Notes: generated from the letters alone by a model not told the origin. A stretch of 64,000 bases of DNA from Flavobacteriaceae bacterium (GCA_018402135.1 JAGYJF010000003.1:682001-746000); one strand, 5' to 3'; counted from the stretch's first letter, positions 1-9,156 are shown. Numbers and translations: made by a program.

Positions 1-246
1 GGTACTTCTCGCCAAATCACTAAGAGCGTCACGATGCGCTCCACCACCTGCACCTCCACCAAAATCTTTTAAATAATCCCACGGCATGTTTTCATAGATT
101 TGGAAGAAATAGGTATCCATTAAACCTTTATCACCCCAAACATCTTCTTCGGTGATTCTATCCAAGGGAGGTTGGTTTAGAAAATCCTTGGTACATGCCG
201 TAACCAAGAGTGCGCACAAGAATAAAGTTAAATAATTAAATTTCAT
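1..246 (-). CDS. SusD/RagB-like outer-membrane glycan-binding lipoprotein, N-terminal part only
   Basis: Not in the ORF track because it runs off the window. Reading the minus strand from the ATG at 246 gives 82 open codons with no stop. The N-terminus is a lipoprotein signal peptide ending in LVTAC, so the mature protein should be lipidated on Cys18. It is followed by the DFLNQPPLDRITEEDVW stretch typical of SusD proteins. SusD proteins sit on the cell surface and lid the SusC barrel, capturing glycans for import. The start lies 12 bases after the stop of the SusC gene, as expected for a SusC-SusD pair. About 80% of the expected length is outside the window. The substrate cannot be read from this fragment. 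Confidence 0.9.
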   Translation of the reverse strand, partial: MKFNYLTLFLCALLVTACTKDFLNQPPLDRITEEDVWGDKGLMDTYFFQIYENMPWDYLKDFGGGAGGGAHRDALSDLARST

Positions 247-257
247 AGTTTTATTTT

Positions 258-3200
258 TTAAAATGTTACATTAACACCAAAAGTGAATGATTTATTTTGA
301 GGATAATACCAACCTACAGATGATGTGTTTTGTGGATCAAAATCTTCATTATATTTTTTAAATACATGTAAATTAGTTCCTGTAAAAAAAACGGTTAACT
401 CTTCAAAACCTAGATTTCTGCCGGAACTGGGTAATGTATAACTAAGGTTAACGTTTCTAATTCTTAAGTGACTTCCATCACGCATCCAAAAATCTGAATA
501 TCTATTGTTATTTGGATTTGCTCCACCATTTGATATCCTCGGATAAGCAGCGTTGGTATTCTGGGTTGTCCAGTAATCTAATTGATATTCGTACCCGTTA
601 AATCCATTTACCAATGGACTCTGGGCTTCACCATCTAAATAAATGTCGTAACCACCGGCACCAGTGAGCAATACTGAAAGTCCCCATCGCTTGTATTCTA
701 CACCCAGATTTAATGAATAATTGATGGCAGGTTTATCTCCATTACCAAAAACTTTTTGATCACGGACATCTATTATCCCATCACCGTTAAGATCTTCATA
801 CCTAATATCGCCTGGTTGAATGCTTGTATTTCCATTTTCATCTTGAATGGCCCATTGATCAATTTCTTCTTGCGATTGGAACAATCCGTTCGTGATATAA
901 CCTCTTCTGAGGTTTGTAAACCCACCGGTTATAGTAAGGTTTTGCCTCATAAATGGGTCTTCTTGAAAGTTTTCATCAATAAATACCGCTTTTTCTCTGG
1001 ATCTTGAAAAGTTCAAAAGTCCGCTGACTCTGAGATTATCACTAATTTGCTTATTATAATTAATTGAAAATTCAAACCCTTCATTGGAGAATTCATATAA
1101 ATTTTGTGCCGCTAACGAAACTCCTAAAGTACTTGGGATACTTCTAGATGCAAAGGCCAAAACATCTTCCCTCTTTCTAAAAAAGTAATCGAATGAAAAT
1201 TGTAGTTCACCTTGCAATAAACGCGCATCTAATCCGGCATTATATGTTGTTATTGTTTCCCATGTGATATCTCTATTTGCCAGTGCGGTATTATCTATGG
1301 TAGGTATAGTTCCGTCTCCAATAACGTAAAAAAAGCTGTAATTAAATCCGCTTAACCATTGATATGCTGCGGTATTATCATTACCAGCCGTACCTAACGA
1401 GGCCCTTAATTTCAAATCGGAAACTGTACGCTTCAAGGATTCAAAAAATGGCTCATCAGACAATCTCCAACCAGCGGAAATAGATGGAAAGAATCCCCAT
1501 TCATTACCAGGGGCAAATCTTGAAGACCCATCATACCTAAAGGAAGATTCAATAAAATATTTAGATTTATAATCGTAACTAAAACGCCCAACATAACCTA
1601 GCCTATTTTCTCTAAATTCTCCTCCTTCTGCCACTTGGTTTTGTAATGAACCCGCATATAATTGGTCTATGGCACTAGATTGAAAATCTTGGCGTCTTCC
1701 TGAAAAATTTTCTCCTTGTATTTGTTGAATTTCTGCTAATAATAAACCCGAAACACTATGATTACCGAAAATGCGGTCGTAATTTATGGAAGGCCTTAGT
1801 ACATAATGGTTGCTGTAATTTGTTGATAGTGACAATATTGTCTCGCTAAAGGCTCCTTCAGGAAGTGCCGTAAATGAGTCGTATTCGCCAGTTTGCCGAT
1901 TTAAAGTAAAAAGTTCATAACCCTTTCCCCAATCTTTATTAAAGGAAGTATCATACACCAAAGAAGTAAAAGCTTTTAAGCTTAAGCCTTTAATTTGATT
2001 AACATCCCATTGTAAAGAAAGTTTTGCATCAATATTATTATTTGTAGAACGAAAGTAACCTGCATTAAAATCCCTCAATCCTTCTTGAATGTGATTTGGG
2101 CTAAAACTTGGTTTTGCAGGTGTACCGTCAGGGTAGTAGGCTAAATCTACTGGTAGGGCACGACTTAATTCTCTAAATATATCAAAAGCTGAATATGCAG
2201 GCGCTTCTCTTTCTCCTCTTCTTGCTGCAAGATTAAGGGTTAAATTCAAATTATCTGTGACGTCTGCATTTAAATTTGAACGTATATTAAATTGTTGAAA
2301 AGAAAGAACATCTGTGCTGTAATTAGAGCCTTGATCTAAGTATCCACCTGAAACAAAATATTTAACCTTTTCGGTTCCACCGGAAAGATTTAAATTATGA
2401 CGCTGTTGAAATCCCCATTCATCTAACACCAAATTTTTCCAGTCTGTATTAGGATAATTAATAGGATCTAATCCTGTTCTAAAAAGTTCAATTTCAGCAT
2501 CTGAATAAAATGGATTTTGACCGGCATTTCTTAAGCCCTCATTTAAAACTTCTGCATACTGAGTGGAATTAAAGAAGTCTGGGTATGAGGTGAAACTAGA
2601 ATATGTAAATTGATTACTATAGGTAAGTTTAGGTTTACCTATATTACCTTTTCTGGTTGTAATTAATACTACACCATTACCGCCCTGAACGCCATAAACC
2701 GATGCGGCAGCAGCATCCTTTAAAATGGAAATATCTTCAATTTCATTTGGATCTAACTGATTTAAATCACCGGGGGCACCATCTACAATAACAAGGGCGT
2801 TACCAAAATTTCTAATTTCAAAGGAAGAGCCACTAAAGCCTGGTTCCCCAGAAGTCTGTCTAACAAATAATCCAGAGGCCAAACCCTCTAAGGCATTACT
2901 TACCTGTGGTACGGGTAATTTTCTTAATGTTTTTTCATCTATGGTTGAAACTGCTGAAATCACCTTTGTTTTTGATTTTTTGCCATAACCTATGACCACA
3001 ATTTCTTCTAGATAGCCTACATCCTCGATAAGTGTAATATCTAACTTAAGTTCTTCTTTAATTTCAACTTCTTTGGTTTTAAGACCTGTATATGAAAAAA
3101 CAAGTACATTGCCTATTGCTGCCTCAATGGAAAAAAGCCCATCAAAATCTGTTACTGTGCCTTCAGCTGTACCTTTGATAAGTACATTAACTCCAGGGAT

Positions 3201-3338
3201 AGGTAGATTTTCTTTATTGGTAACTTTTCCCTCTATACTAACTTGTGCTAGAATAGAAATAGTACTTAAAGAAAAAAGCAACAAAAAAAGATGTAATTCT
3301 TTTGGACATTTTAAGTAGTCTGTAAAATATGATGTCAT
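258..3338 (-). CDS. SusC/RagA-family TonB-linked outer-membrane transporter
   Basis: A 1026-residue outer-membrane barrel that imports oligosaccharides or similar ligands using TonB energy. Domain order: signal peptide ending near SILAQ (about residue 32), a CarboxypepD_reg-like domain (about 33-115, with GKVTNKENLPIPGVNV), a TonB-box-like segment EEIVVIGYG, a plug with the SusC signature LKDAAAASVYG, then a barrel ending in aromatic VTF. Length and signatures match the SusC/RagA family. SusD follows 12 bases downstream; a T9SS-secreted protein gene lies 86 bases upstream on the same strand, so the three are probably co-transcribed. The ligand is not evident; neighbouring carbohydrate-binding-like domains suggest a polysaccharide, which is inference. 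Confidence 0.95.
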   Translation of the reverse strand: MTSYFTDYLKCPKELHLFLLLFSLSTISILAQVSIEGKVTNKENLPIPGVNVLIKGTAEGTVTDFDGLFSIEAAIGNVLVFSYTGLKTKEVEIKEELKLDITLIEDVGYLEEIVVIGYGKKSKTKVISAVSTIDEKTLRKLPVPQVSNALEGLASGLFVRQTSGEPGFSGSSFEIRNFGNALVIVDGAPGDLNQLDPNEIEDISILKDAAAASVYGVQGGNGVVLITTRKGNIGKPKLTYSNQFTYSSFTSYPDFFNSTQYAEVLNEGLRNAGQNPFYSDAEIELFRTGLDPINYPNTDWKNLVLDEWGFQQRHNLNLSGGTEKVKYFVSGGYLDQGSNYSTDVLSFQQFNIRSNLNADVTDNLNLTLNLAARRGEREAPAYSAFDIFRELSRALPVDLAYYPDGTPAKPSFSPNHIQEGLRDFNAGYFRSTNNNIDAKLSLQWDVNQIKGLSLKAFTSLVYDTSFNKDWGKGYELFTLNRQTGEYDSFTALPEGAFSETILSLSTNYSNHYVLRPSINYDRIFGNHSVSGLLLAEIQQIQGENFSGRRQDFQSSAIDQLYAGSLQNQVAEGGEFRENRLGYVGRFSYDYKSKYFIESSFRYDGSSRFAPGNEWGFFPSISAGWRLSDEPFFESLKRTVSDLKLRASLGTAGNDNTAAYQWLSGFNYSFFYVIGDGTIPTIDNTALANRDITWETITTYNAGLDARLLQGELQFSFDYFFRKREDVLAFASRSIPSTLGVSLAAQNLYEFSNEGFEFSINYNKQISDNLRVSGLLNFSRSREKAVFIDENFQEDPFMRQNLTITGGFTNLRRGYITNGLFQSQEEIDQWAIQDENGNTSIQPGDIRYEDLNGDGIIDVRDQKVFGNGDKPAINYSLNLGVEYKRWGLSVLLTGAGGYDIYLDGEAQSPLVNGFNGYEYQLDYWTTQNTNAAYPRISNGGANPNNNRYSDFWMRDGSHLRIRNVNLSYTLPSSGRNLGFEELTVFFTGTNLHVFKKYNEDFDPQNTSSVGWYYPQNKSFTFGVNVTF

Positions 3339-3424
3339 TATGAATTGATTAATTTGTAGTTTGTTGGATGAAAATTAATTACACACAACAATACTCATGT
3401 TGATATTTAAATTTTATTTATTTT

Positions 3425-4720
3425 TTACTCTTTTATCAGCTTTTGAGTAGTTGAAGCTTTATCACTAGTGATTTTTAATATATAAACACCAGGCACTAAT
3501 ATCGAAGAATCAATTTGCAAGGATGTTGATTGAGGTCTCTTCGAAATCACTCTTTTACCCATCATGTCAAAAACTTCTACTAAAGAGATAATTTGATTAT
3601 TTGTTGAAATATTCCATAAGTAGGAGGTAGGATTAGGATAAACTGTTAGATCAAAATTTTCAAAAGACCTAGTGTTTAGTGTAGTGTAATCACCAAAAAC
3701 AAAATCGTCTATCTGGAAAGTATTGAGGGTTGGATCTGTGATTACATCAGAATTTACTTGAATATCAAAAAACACAGCAATTTCTGTATTAGAAACTGAA
3801 TTAGTGCCTGTAAAGTCAAAAATTAGTTCCTGCCATACATTTGGTGTAGTATAATCTAAAGTGGCTTCAGAGGCAGTGCCACCATTTTCAATTTTTATTG
3901 TTACGGGTAAAGCTCTTGGTCCTTTCACTTTTAGACTTATCCCTTTATCGCCAGTGGAAAGATCTATACCAGACGAATTTTGAAAATAAAATTTTGAAAA
4001 CCAATCATTATTGATTCCTGAAATTTCTGCTACCTCGGTAGAAGGATTTATACCACTTGTAATTGTATTGGTTGCTTCTTCATTCATGGTTATATTCGAA
4101 GTCTGGAGACTGGTAGCGGTAGCGAAATCAAAATTGAAATCTGATGTCATTCCAGCAGGTGCAGAAGAGGCTGTAAGATTGAAATTATCTAGTTCAACTC
4201 CAGTTGTACCGAAGTTTGAACCACCCGATCTAAAAAGTAAATAATAGGTCCCACTATTAGGGATAAAAAATAGTCCTGGATTAGTGCTATCGCATCCTGA
4301 TGCCACTGCCGAACCTGAATAGGTTTGTATGCAATCCCACGCATTATATGCTTTTATTACCTGCATATCCCCAAAGTACTCCTGGTTTGGCATGGGTTCT
4401 GCAGGCCCCAAATATATTTCTCCCCAAATCTGATCAATACTGTTAAAATTCATATCCATGTCAAATTGATGCCAACCGGCATTTAAACTCAAACTTGTAT
4501 AAAAACCCATATGAATCCAACCTCCATCACTTGGATCTATTTTGTCAATTGTTACAGTTCCGTTTGTAAACGTAACAGACCCGTTGGTGCTGTCGGTACC
4601 GTATTGATTAACCACGGTCCATCCTGTTTCATCATCAAAAGTACCGTTAGTAATGAGATTTTGGCCGTAACCAATAAGCATATAAAGTGTACATGCAGTT
4701 AAAAGGGTAATTTTTTTCAT
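3425..4720 (-). CDS. Secreted protein with carbohydrate-binding-like domains and a type IX secretion sorting tail
   Basis: 431 residues with a Sec signal peptide (about 1-19, ending GYGQ). Two beta-rich, jelly-roll-like segments follow, about 22-185 (ending near the DNFNLTASS stretch) and about 190-345 (ending in QIDDFVFGDY), both resembling carbohydrate-binding modules. The last ~75 residues are a type A T9SS sorting domain, with the YPNPTS start, the FDMMGKRV middle and the PGVYILKI end. No glycoside hydrolase catalytic domain is visible, so it probably binds rather than cleaves. It is the first gene of the SusC/SusD transcription unit and diverges from the regulator at 4976. In glycan loci such proteins act at the cell surface as glycan binders; the substrate is unknown. 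Confidence 0.8.
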   Translation of the reverse strand: MKKITLLTACTLYMLIGYGQNLITNGTFDDETGWTVVNQYGTDSTNGSVTFTNGTVTIDKIDPSDGGWIHMGFYTSLSLNAGWHQFDMDMNFNSIDQIWGEIYLGPAEPMPNQEYFGDMQVIKAYNAWDCIQTYSGSAVASGCDSTNPGLFFIPNSGTYYLLFRSGGSNFGTTGVELDNFNLTASSAPAGMTSDFNFDFATATSLQTSNITMNEEATNTITSGINPSTEVAEISGINNDWFSKFYFQNSSGIDLSTGDKGISLKVKGPRALPVTIKIENGGTASEATLDYTTPNVWQELIFDFTGTNSVSNTEIAVFFDIQVNSDVITDPTLNTFQIDDFVFGDYTTLNTRSFENFDLTVYPNPTSYLWNISTNNQIISLVEVFDMMGKRVISKRPQSTSLQIDSSILVPGVYILKITSDKASTTQKLIKE

Positions 4721-4975
4721 TGCTTTAATATTAAGTGTTAGCTATAGTTTTTGGTTTAGTCTTTTCGGCTAAATCGTTGTAGTTGAATTCCAAAAAAAAT
4801 TCAATGAGTCAAAGCTAATTTTAAAATCGAATTACTTCTAAAAATAGACTACATCAAAAATTCAATAAAATGTTAAATTGACCTCATCAAAAATACCCAG
4901 TTTTACAATTATACCACATTATATATGCCTTTTGAGAATATTTATTTATACATTAGCTTATATAAATCACCTCTC

Positions 4976-7804
4976 ATGGGTTTGAAATATTTTTTCTTAG
5001 TACTTATTCTTTTCACTATAAATTCCTTCTCTCAAACTAATTCAATAGAATTAAGAGTTATTCCTTTAAGAAAACATTTTAATTCAAGTGATTATCGAGG
5101 AGGAATGCAAAGTTGGGATTTTAGTCAGTCTGCGGATGGTTTAATTTATGTTGCTAACAATAATGGTCTCCTCGAATTTGATGGAAATAAGTGGCAGAAG
5201 TATGATATACCGGATGCAACTAAGATTAGAACCGTAATGTTGGATAGTAAAGGTGTTATATATGTCGGTGGTCAAAACCAAATCGGTTATTTTATAAATA
5301 ATGGTAGAAGTTTTAAATTTAAATCCTTAAGGAAGGAATTGGAGTATGCCAATGTAAATATTTCAGAAGTATGGAAAATATTTGAATATGAAGATAAGAT
5401 ATATTTTAATACAGAAGATAAGTTAATAACTTATTCATCTTTGGGTATAGAAGAAATAAATTCGCCTGGATTTATGATTAATTCATTTATGGTTTCTAAT
5501 CGTATTATTAGTCAATTTTATGGATTAGGGCTTTTTGAACTTAAGAATGAAGAATTTTTACCACTACCCAATACAGAGGGATTAACAAAACTTGCGGCCA
5601 TTTACCCGATTGATAAGGGTTATTATTTTATTAGCGAATCGGGAGATGTTTATGAATATTATAAATCTAGTATTAGATTAAAAACAAAATTATTAGAATC
5701 TGGAACTATAAATGAAGTAATTAAACTAAAAAATGGAGACTACGCCGTGGGTACACAAAATAACGGTCTTCTCATTTTCGATTCAAGCTTTTCAATAAAA
5801 CTTCATTTAACCAAAAACAAAGGCATTACCGATAGAACAGTTAAAGCCATTTATGAAGATAATTTCAACAATTTATGGGTTGCTTTAAATAATGGTATAG
5901 ACTACCTCAAAATGAGTCTGCCCTTCAATTTGATTAATGAAGAATTGGGCGTGGAAGGAACTGGTTATGATGCCCAATATTTTAATGGTTCTTTGTATTT
6001 GGGCACAAATAACGGTTTGTTTCTACAACATAACAAAAGCGTATTTTCTGAAGAAAAACCATTTAAATTTATATCGGGCAGTGAAGGCCAGGTCTATAAA
6101 TTCTCTCAAATAAGAAATGAACTTTTTTTAAACCATCATGAAGGTGCTTTCAAAATTGAAGGTAGTGCTTTACAACAAATTCATGATATAGGGAGTTGGA
6201 CTTTTATAGAAACAAATAAACCTAATGTAATTTTAGGAGGGGATTATAAGGGGATTAAATATTTTGAGAAGCAAAATAATTCATGGATTTATAGTGAAGA
6301 CCTTCCTGGATTGTCAGAATCATCAAGAATATTGGTCTTTGAAAATGACACAACACTTTGGATGTCTCATGGATATAGAGGAGTCTACAGAATCGAAATG
6401 GATGAGAATATGCACCCCAAAAACGATTTGAAACATTTTGATAGTCGACACGGTTTTCCTTCAAACATCCTTATTTCTGCATATAAGTTGGATGGGAAAT
6501 TGGTTTTTACATCCGAGAAAGGTATTTATAATTTCAATGCAGACTCATTAAAATTTTCAAGCAATATATTTTTTGATAAATATTTAGGTGAAGATCATGT
6601 TAGTTGTTTAGAATATGATGGCAATAATTCAATTTATTATATACAAAATAAAAATTTTGGAGTTATTAATGAGGAGAAGTACGGTACCTTCAACAAGAAT
6701 TCTTCTGTATTTAAACATATTAACCAATATATTAGCGATGACTTACAAAATATATCAATCATTGATAATAACAACATCCTCATATCTGCAAAAGATGGTT
6801 TTATTCATTATGACCCATTAAAAGAGCATTCTATTAACAAAGACTTTTCTGTTATAATCCGGTCTGTTAAGGTTTCGAAAAATGAAGATTCAACTTATGT
6901 TTATATGCCTCTTAAGACAGCGAATGTAGCCATAAACAAAAACCAATCTTTAAAAATAGAGTATGCATCACCCTATTATGACGGCTTTGAGGATTTAAAG
7001 TATAGTTATAGATTAAATCCGTTAGATGATAATTGGTCTAAATGGTCTTCAATTAATGAAAAGAGTTACGATCATTTACCCTATGGTAATTATACATTCG
7101 AACTAAAGGCCATAAACATATATGGGATAGAAAGTCAGCCTTCTAGTTTGTCTTTTAAGGTTTCAACACCTTGGTATACAACTTGGCTTGCAAAGATCGC
7201 CTACTTGACTACATTTTTAATAGTCGTAATTTTGCTAGTTATTTTACAGAGAAAAAAATATAAAGTTGAAACATTCAACTTAACAGAACAAAAAGAAAAA
7301 GAACTTAAGATTAAAGATAAGGAGATAGATAAATTGTATCACGAGAAATTACAGACAGAACTAAATGCAAAAAATGATCAACTCACATCAATTACCATGC
7401 AATTAGTAAAAAATAAAGAGTTTATCCAAAATGTTCAAAATAAAATTAGCACAACCATAGATAAAGGAGGTTCAACAAGAGAGCTAAAACGTATAATTAA
7501 AACGATCGATAAAGAACTTTCAGATGAAGATTATTGGGAAAGGTTTGCCTATCATTTTGATCAGGTACATGGTAATTACCTAAAAAAACTATCTAACAAA
7601 AACATCAAACTTTCACCCAGAGAAATTAAATTAGCGGCCTTTCTAAGAATGAATATGAGTTCTAAAGAAATAGCAAAAATTTTAAATATCACTACAAGAG
7701 GTGTTGAATTAGCGAGATACAGATTAAGAAAAAAATTAAATTTACCTCGCGAACAAAATTTGGTGGAATTTTTAATTGACCTTGATAATAAAGATAAATC
7801 TTAA
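4976..7804 (+). CDS. Membrane-spanning one-component regulator: beta-propeller, Y_Y_Y domain, LuxR-type HTH
   Basis: The track ORF begins at 4925, but the ATG at 4976 starts directly on a signal peptide (MGLKYFFLVLILF...SFSQ), so I prefer it (942 residues). Layout: a long periplasmic propeller-like region with Reg_prop-type repeats, a Y_Y_Y (triple tyrosine) domain around KYSYRLNPLDDNWSKWS, one transmembrane helix (WLAKIAYLTTFLIVVILLVI), a charged coiled coil, and a cytoplasmic C-terminal LuxR-like HTH (LSPREIKLAAFLRMNMSSKE). No kinase or receiver domain is present, so ligand sensing and DNA binding are joined in one chain, unlike hybrid two-component systems. It diverges from the SusC/D unit and is its likely regulator; this is inferred from position and architecture. 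Confidence 0.85.
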   Translation: MGLKYFFLVLILFTINSFSQTNSIELRVIPLRKHFNSSDYRGGMQSWDFSQSADGLIYVANNNGLLEFDGNKWQKYDIPDATKIRTVMLDSKGVIYVGGQNQIGYFINNGRSFKFKSLRKELEYANVNISEVWKIFEYEDKIYFNTEDKLITYSSLGIEEINSPGFMINSFMVSNRIISQFYGLGLFELKNEEFLPLPNTEGLTKLAAIYPIDKGYYFISESGDVYEYYKSSIRLKTKLLESGTINEVIKLKNGDYAVGTQNNGLLIFDSSFSIKLHLTKNKGITDRTVKAIYEDNFNNLWVALNNGIDYLKMSLPFNLINEELGVEGTGYDAQYFNGSLYLGTNNGLFLQHNKSVFSEEKPFKFISGSEGQVYKFSQIRNELFLNHHEGAFKIEGSALQQIHDIGSWTFIETNKPNVILGGDYKGIKYFEKQNNSWIYSEDLPGLSESSRILVFENDTTLWMSHGYRGVYRIEMDENMHPKNDLKHFDSRHGFPSNILISAYKLDGKLVFTSEKGIYNFNADSLKFSSNIFFDKYLGEDHVSCLEYDGNNSIYYIQNKNFGVINEEKYGTFNKNSSVFKHINQYISDDLQNISIIDNNNILISAKDGFIHYDPLKEHSINKDFSVIIRSVKVSKNEDSTYVYMPLKTANVAINKNQSLKIEYASPYYDGFEDLKYSYRLNPLDDNWSKWSSINEKSYDHLPYGNYTFELKAINIYGIESQPSSLSFKVSTPWYTTWLAKIAYLTTFLIVVILLVILQRKKYKVETFNLTEQKEKELKIKDKEIDKLYHEKLQTELNAKNDQLTSITMQLVKNKEFIQNVQNKISTTIDKGGSTRELKRIIKTIDKELSDEDYWERFAYHFDQVHGNYLKKLSNKNIKLSPREIKLAAFLRMNMSSKEIAKILNITTRGVELARYRLRKKLNLPREQNLVEFLIDLDNKDKS

Positions 7805-7981
7805 GTTTTAGCCAAATTTTAATTATGTTTAAGTTTTCTCCAGAAAACACGAAAGTGGTTAAATTAAAGTGTTGTTAATTAATTTGCATTACAACTTTAA
7901 AGTTAAAAAGTTATAGCGGTTTTTAAAGGTCATTAACTGTCTTAGATACCTCGGTTTATTAAATTAATTTTTTTATATACA

Positions 7982-8168
7982 GTACTTTGAACACTAACTT
8001 TCCATCCGACGTGGTTGGTTGTGCAGACCATTCAAAGTAAACCATGATAAACGAAAAATTCTGAACCATTAAAAATTCTTTTGAGCCCTGGCTATAAGAG
8101 GAATTGCAACAATTCTCGCTGTGTGCGATTTAAGCCGTTTTTAGGTTGTTTATTATAGCCGTTTTTTT
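7982..8168 (+). ncRNA. Candidate structured RNA or regulatory region (unrecognised)
   Basis: The 403-base gap after the regulator has no convincing gene but is rich in complementary segments. TACTTTGAA at 7983-7991 pairs exactly with TTCAAAGTA at 8031-8039. Inside it CAC pairs with GTG, and AACTTTCCA pairs with TGGTTGGTT apart from a two-base internal loop and one wobble, leaving the loop TCCGACG. Farther on, GAG-G-AATTG and CAATTCTC form a second hairpin around 8097-8117, enclosed by GGCT/AGCC, and the region ends in a T-run at 8162-8168. I do not recognise a known family (6S, tmRNA, RNase P and SRP were considered). Strand is chosen from the trailing T-run only. Confidence 0.3.
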
Positions 8169-8207
8169 CAGTATATTTTTAGTCTTCACCTTTTTTGGTG
8201 CTTTACT

Positions 8208-8444
8208 CTAAATATTGTCGTTTAAATTGCAGTATTTGTCCCAAAAACGGCCAGTTTTAAAACTGTTTACTTTTATTATTTGGTTCGTTTCGGGTTCTAT
8301 TTCAATCTCAACAAAAAACTTGTCAATTGCGTAAAGGTTGCAACGCTTTAATTTTGTTGCGCATTTATCAATAAAAACACCTAGGTCCCAAACAGTTTTT
8401 AATTTGTCGTCGTGTTCTAACTGGTTAAATTCGTAAAGAGTCAT
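8208..8444 (-). CDS. Small conserved-looking hypothetical protein (MTLYEFN type)
   Basis: The track ORF starts at 8486, but the ATG at 8444 gives MTLYEFNQLEHDDKLKTVW, which looks like the true start of a small cytoplasmic protein type I associate with Bacteroidota genomes; the 14 extra upstream codons look like leader. It has 78 residues and no signal peptide or membrane segment, with three Cys residues spread through it and a basic middle (CATKLKRC). I know of no function. It stands alone on the minus strand, with the structured intergenic region downstream and a perfect dyad (8736-8753) about 290 bases upstream. Confidence 0.6.
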   Translation of the reverse strand: MTLYEFNQLEHDDKLKTVWDLGVFIDKCATKLKRCNLYAIDKFFVEIEIEPETNQIIKVNSFKTGRFWDKYCNLNDNI

Positions 8445-8899
8445 TTTAAATTTTTTTGATATCAGTTGTGGCTTCAGGTTACACAAAACTTAATGAAAAA
8501 TTCAAACTTAGTATGGTTGATAGAATAAATGATTTTTTCAGAATAAATAAGGTATTTAAAAGCTTACATGTTTAGTTTAAAACTTTAAAAGTAAAATTGT
8601 TTTTTAAAAAAAATATGAGGGATTCCGTAAAATGAAAAACGCGTTAACCCTAAAAACTAATAATAACGTTCCCGCAAATAAAACGGGCCGCAATAATATT
8701 AGTTGCTAATTTCATGAATAATTGTAAGCAGCGCAATACGTAGAACTACGTATATAGAAAATATTTCGGTCTAAATAATTGAATATTAAATGTAAAAAAA
8801 ATAAGTATTTTACAAAAAAAAATTAAAAACTTTGATTTAGTATTAAAATTAAAGAAAATACTTACAAAAAATTTAATTCTTAATCCGTTTTTTAAGTCC
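8445..8899. other. 455-base AT-rich gene-free stretch with an imperfect hairpin and a perfect dyad
   Basis: No ORF of note on either strand. Two structures stand out: AACTAATA (8655-8662) pairs with TATTAGTT (8697-8704) around an inner CCCG/CGGG pair, and a perfect 18-bp dyad lies at 8736-8753 (separate entry). The rest is A/T homopolymer-rich. Confidence 0.6.
8736..8753. promoter_or_regulatory. Perfect 18-bp dyad ATACGTAG-AA-CTACGTAT
   Basis: Two 8-base arms separated by AA match without error. The symmetry and length fit a dimeric HTH regulator's operator. It lies between the stop of the small LuxR-type HTH gene (8900) and the start of the small hypothetical gene (8444), both on the minus strand. 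Which protein binds, if any, is unknown. Confidence 0.45.
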
Positions 8900-9103
8900 T
8901 TAATTCAAGAAATCATCATATGCTTTAGCAAAAACAATTAAGGAGCCGTAGCTAAAATTCAAATTTAATTTTGTTCGAACATGGCTTTTGTGCTTTTCTA
9001 CTATCCTAACAGAGATATTAAGATTACTCGCTATTTCTCTAGCGGTTTTATTTCTTCCAATACTAGAAACAATAATTTTTTCGGTTGGTGTTATCAATAT
9101 CAT
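8900..9103 (-). CDS. Stand-alone LuxR/GerE-type helix-turn-helix protein
   Basis: 67 residues that are almost only a LuxR-type DNA-binding domain: LTPTEKIIVSSI-like first helix, the TAREIASNLNISVRIVEKHK recognition region, and a final helix. An in-frame stop lies three codons upstream of the ATG, so the ORF does not extend into a receiver domain. It may be a true single-domain regulator or the relic of a longer response regulator; the intact frame favours the former. No signal or sensing domain is present. The gene for an acidic lipoprotein lies upstream on the same strand, separated by a terminator, so it is probably transcribed on its own. Confidence 0.6.
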   Translation of the reverse strand: MILITPTEKIIVSSIGRNKTAREIASNLNISVRIVEKHKSHVRTKLNLNFSYGSLIVFAKAYDDFLN

Positions 9104-9134
9104 TCCAAATTAGACTTGTATTTTTTCCAAAAAA

Positions 9135-9156
9135 AAAGCCTGAAATATCAGGCTTT
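9135..9156 (-). terminator. Intrinsic terminator of the acidic lipoprotein gene
   Basis: On the minus strand AAAGCCTGA-TATT-TCAGGCTTT forms a perfect 9-bp hairpin followed by a run of T. It starts about 22 bases after the stop codon at 9178. Confidence 0.85.

Noticed and set aside
8097-8150. Integron attC-like site
   Set aside because: GGCTATAA and TTTAAGCC arms are only partly complementary and no GTTRRRY core or integrase gene is visible.
7982-8168. 6S RNA or tmRNA
   Set aside because: The closing stem pairs locally within 57 bases rather than forming the long bubble rod of 6S, and no tRNA-like ends or tag ORF are present.
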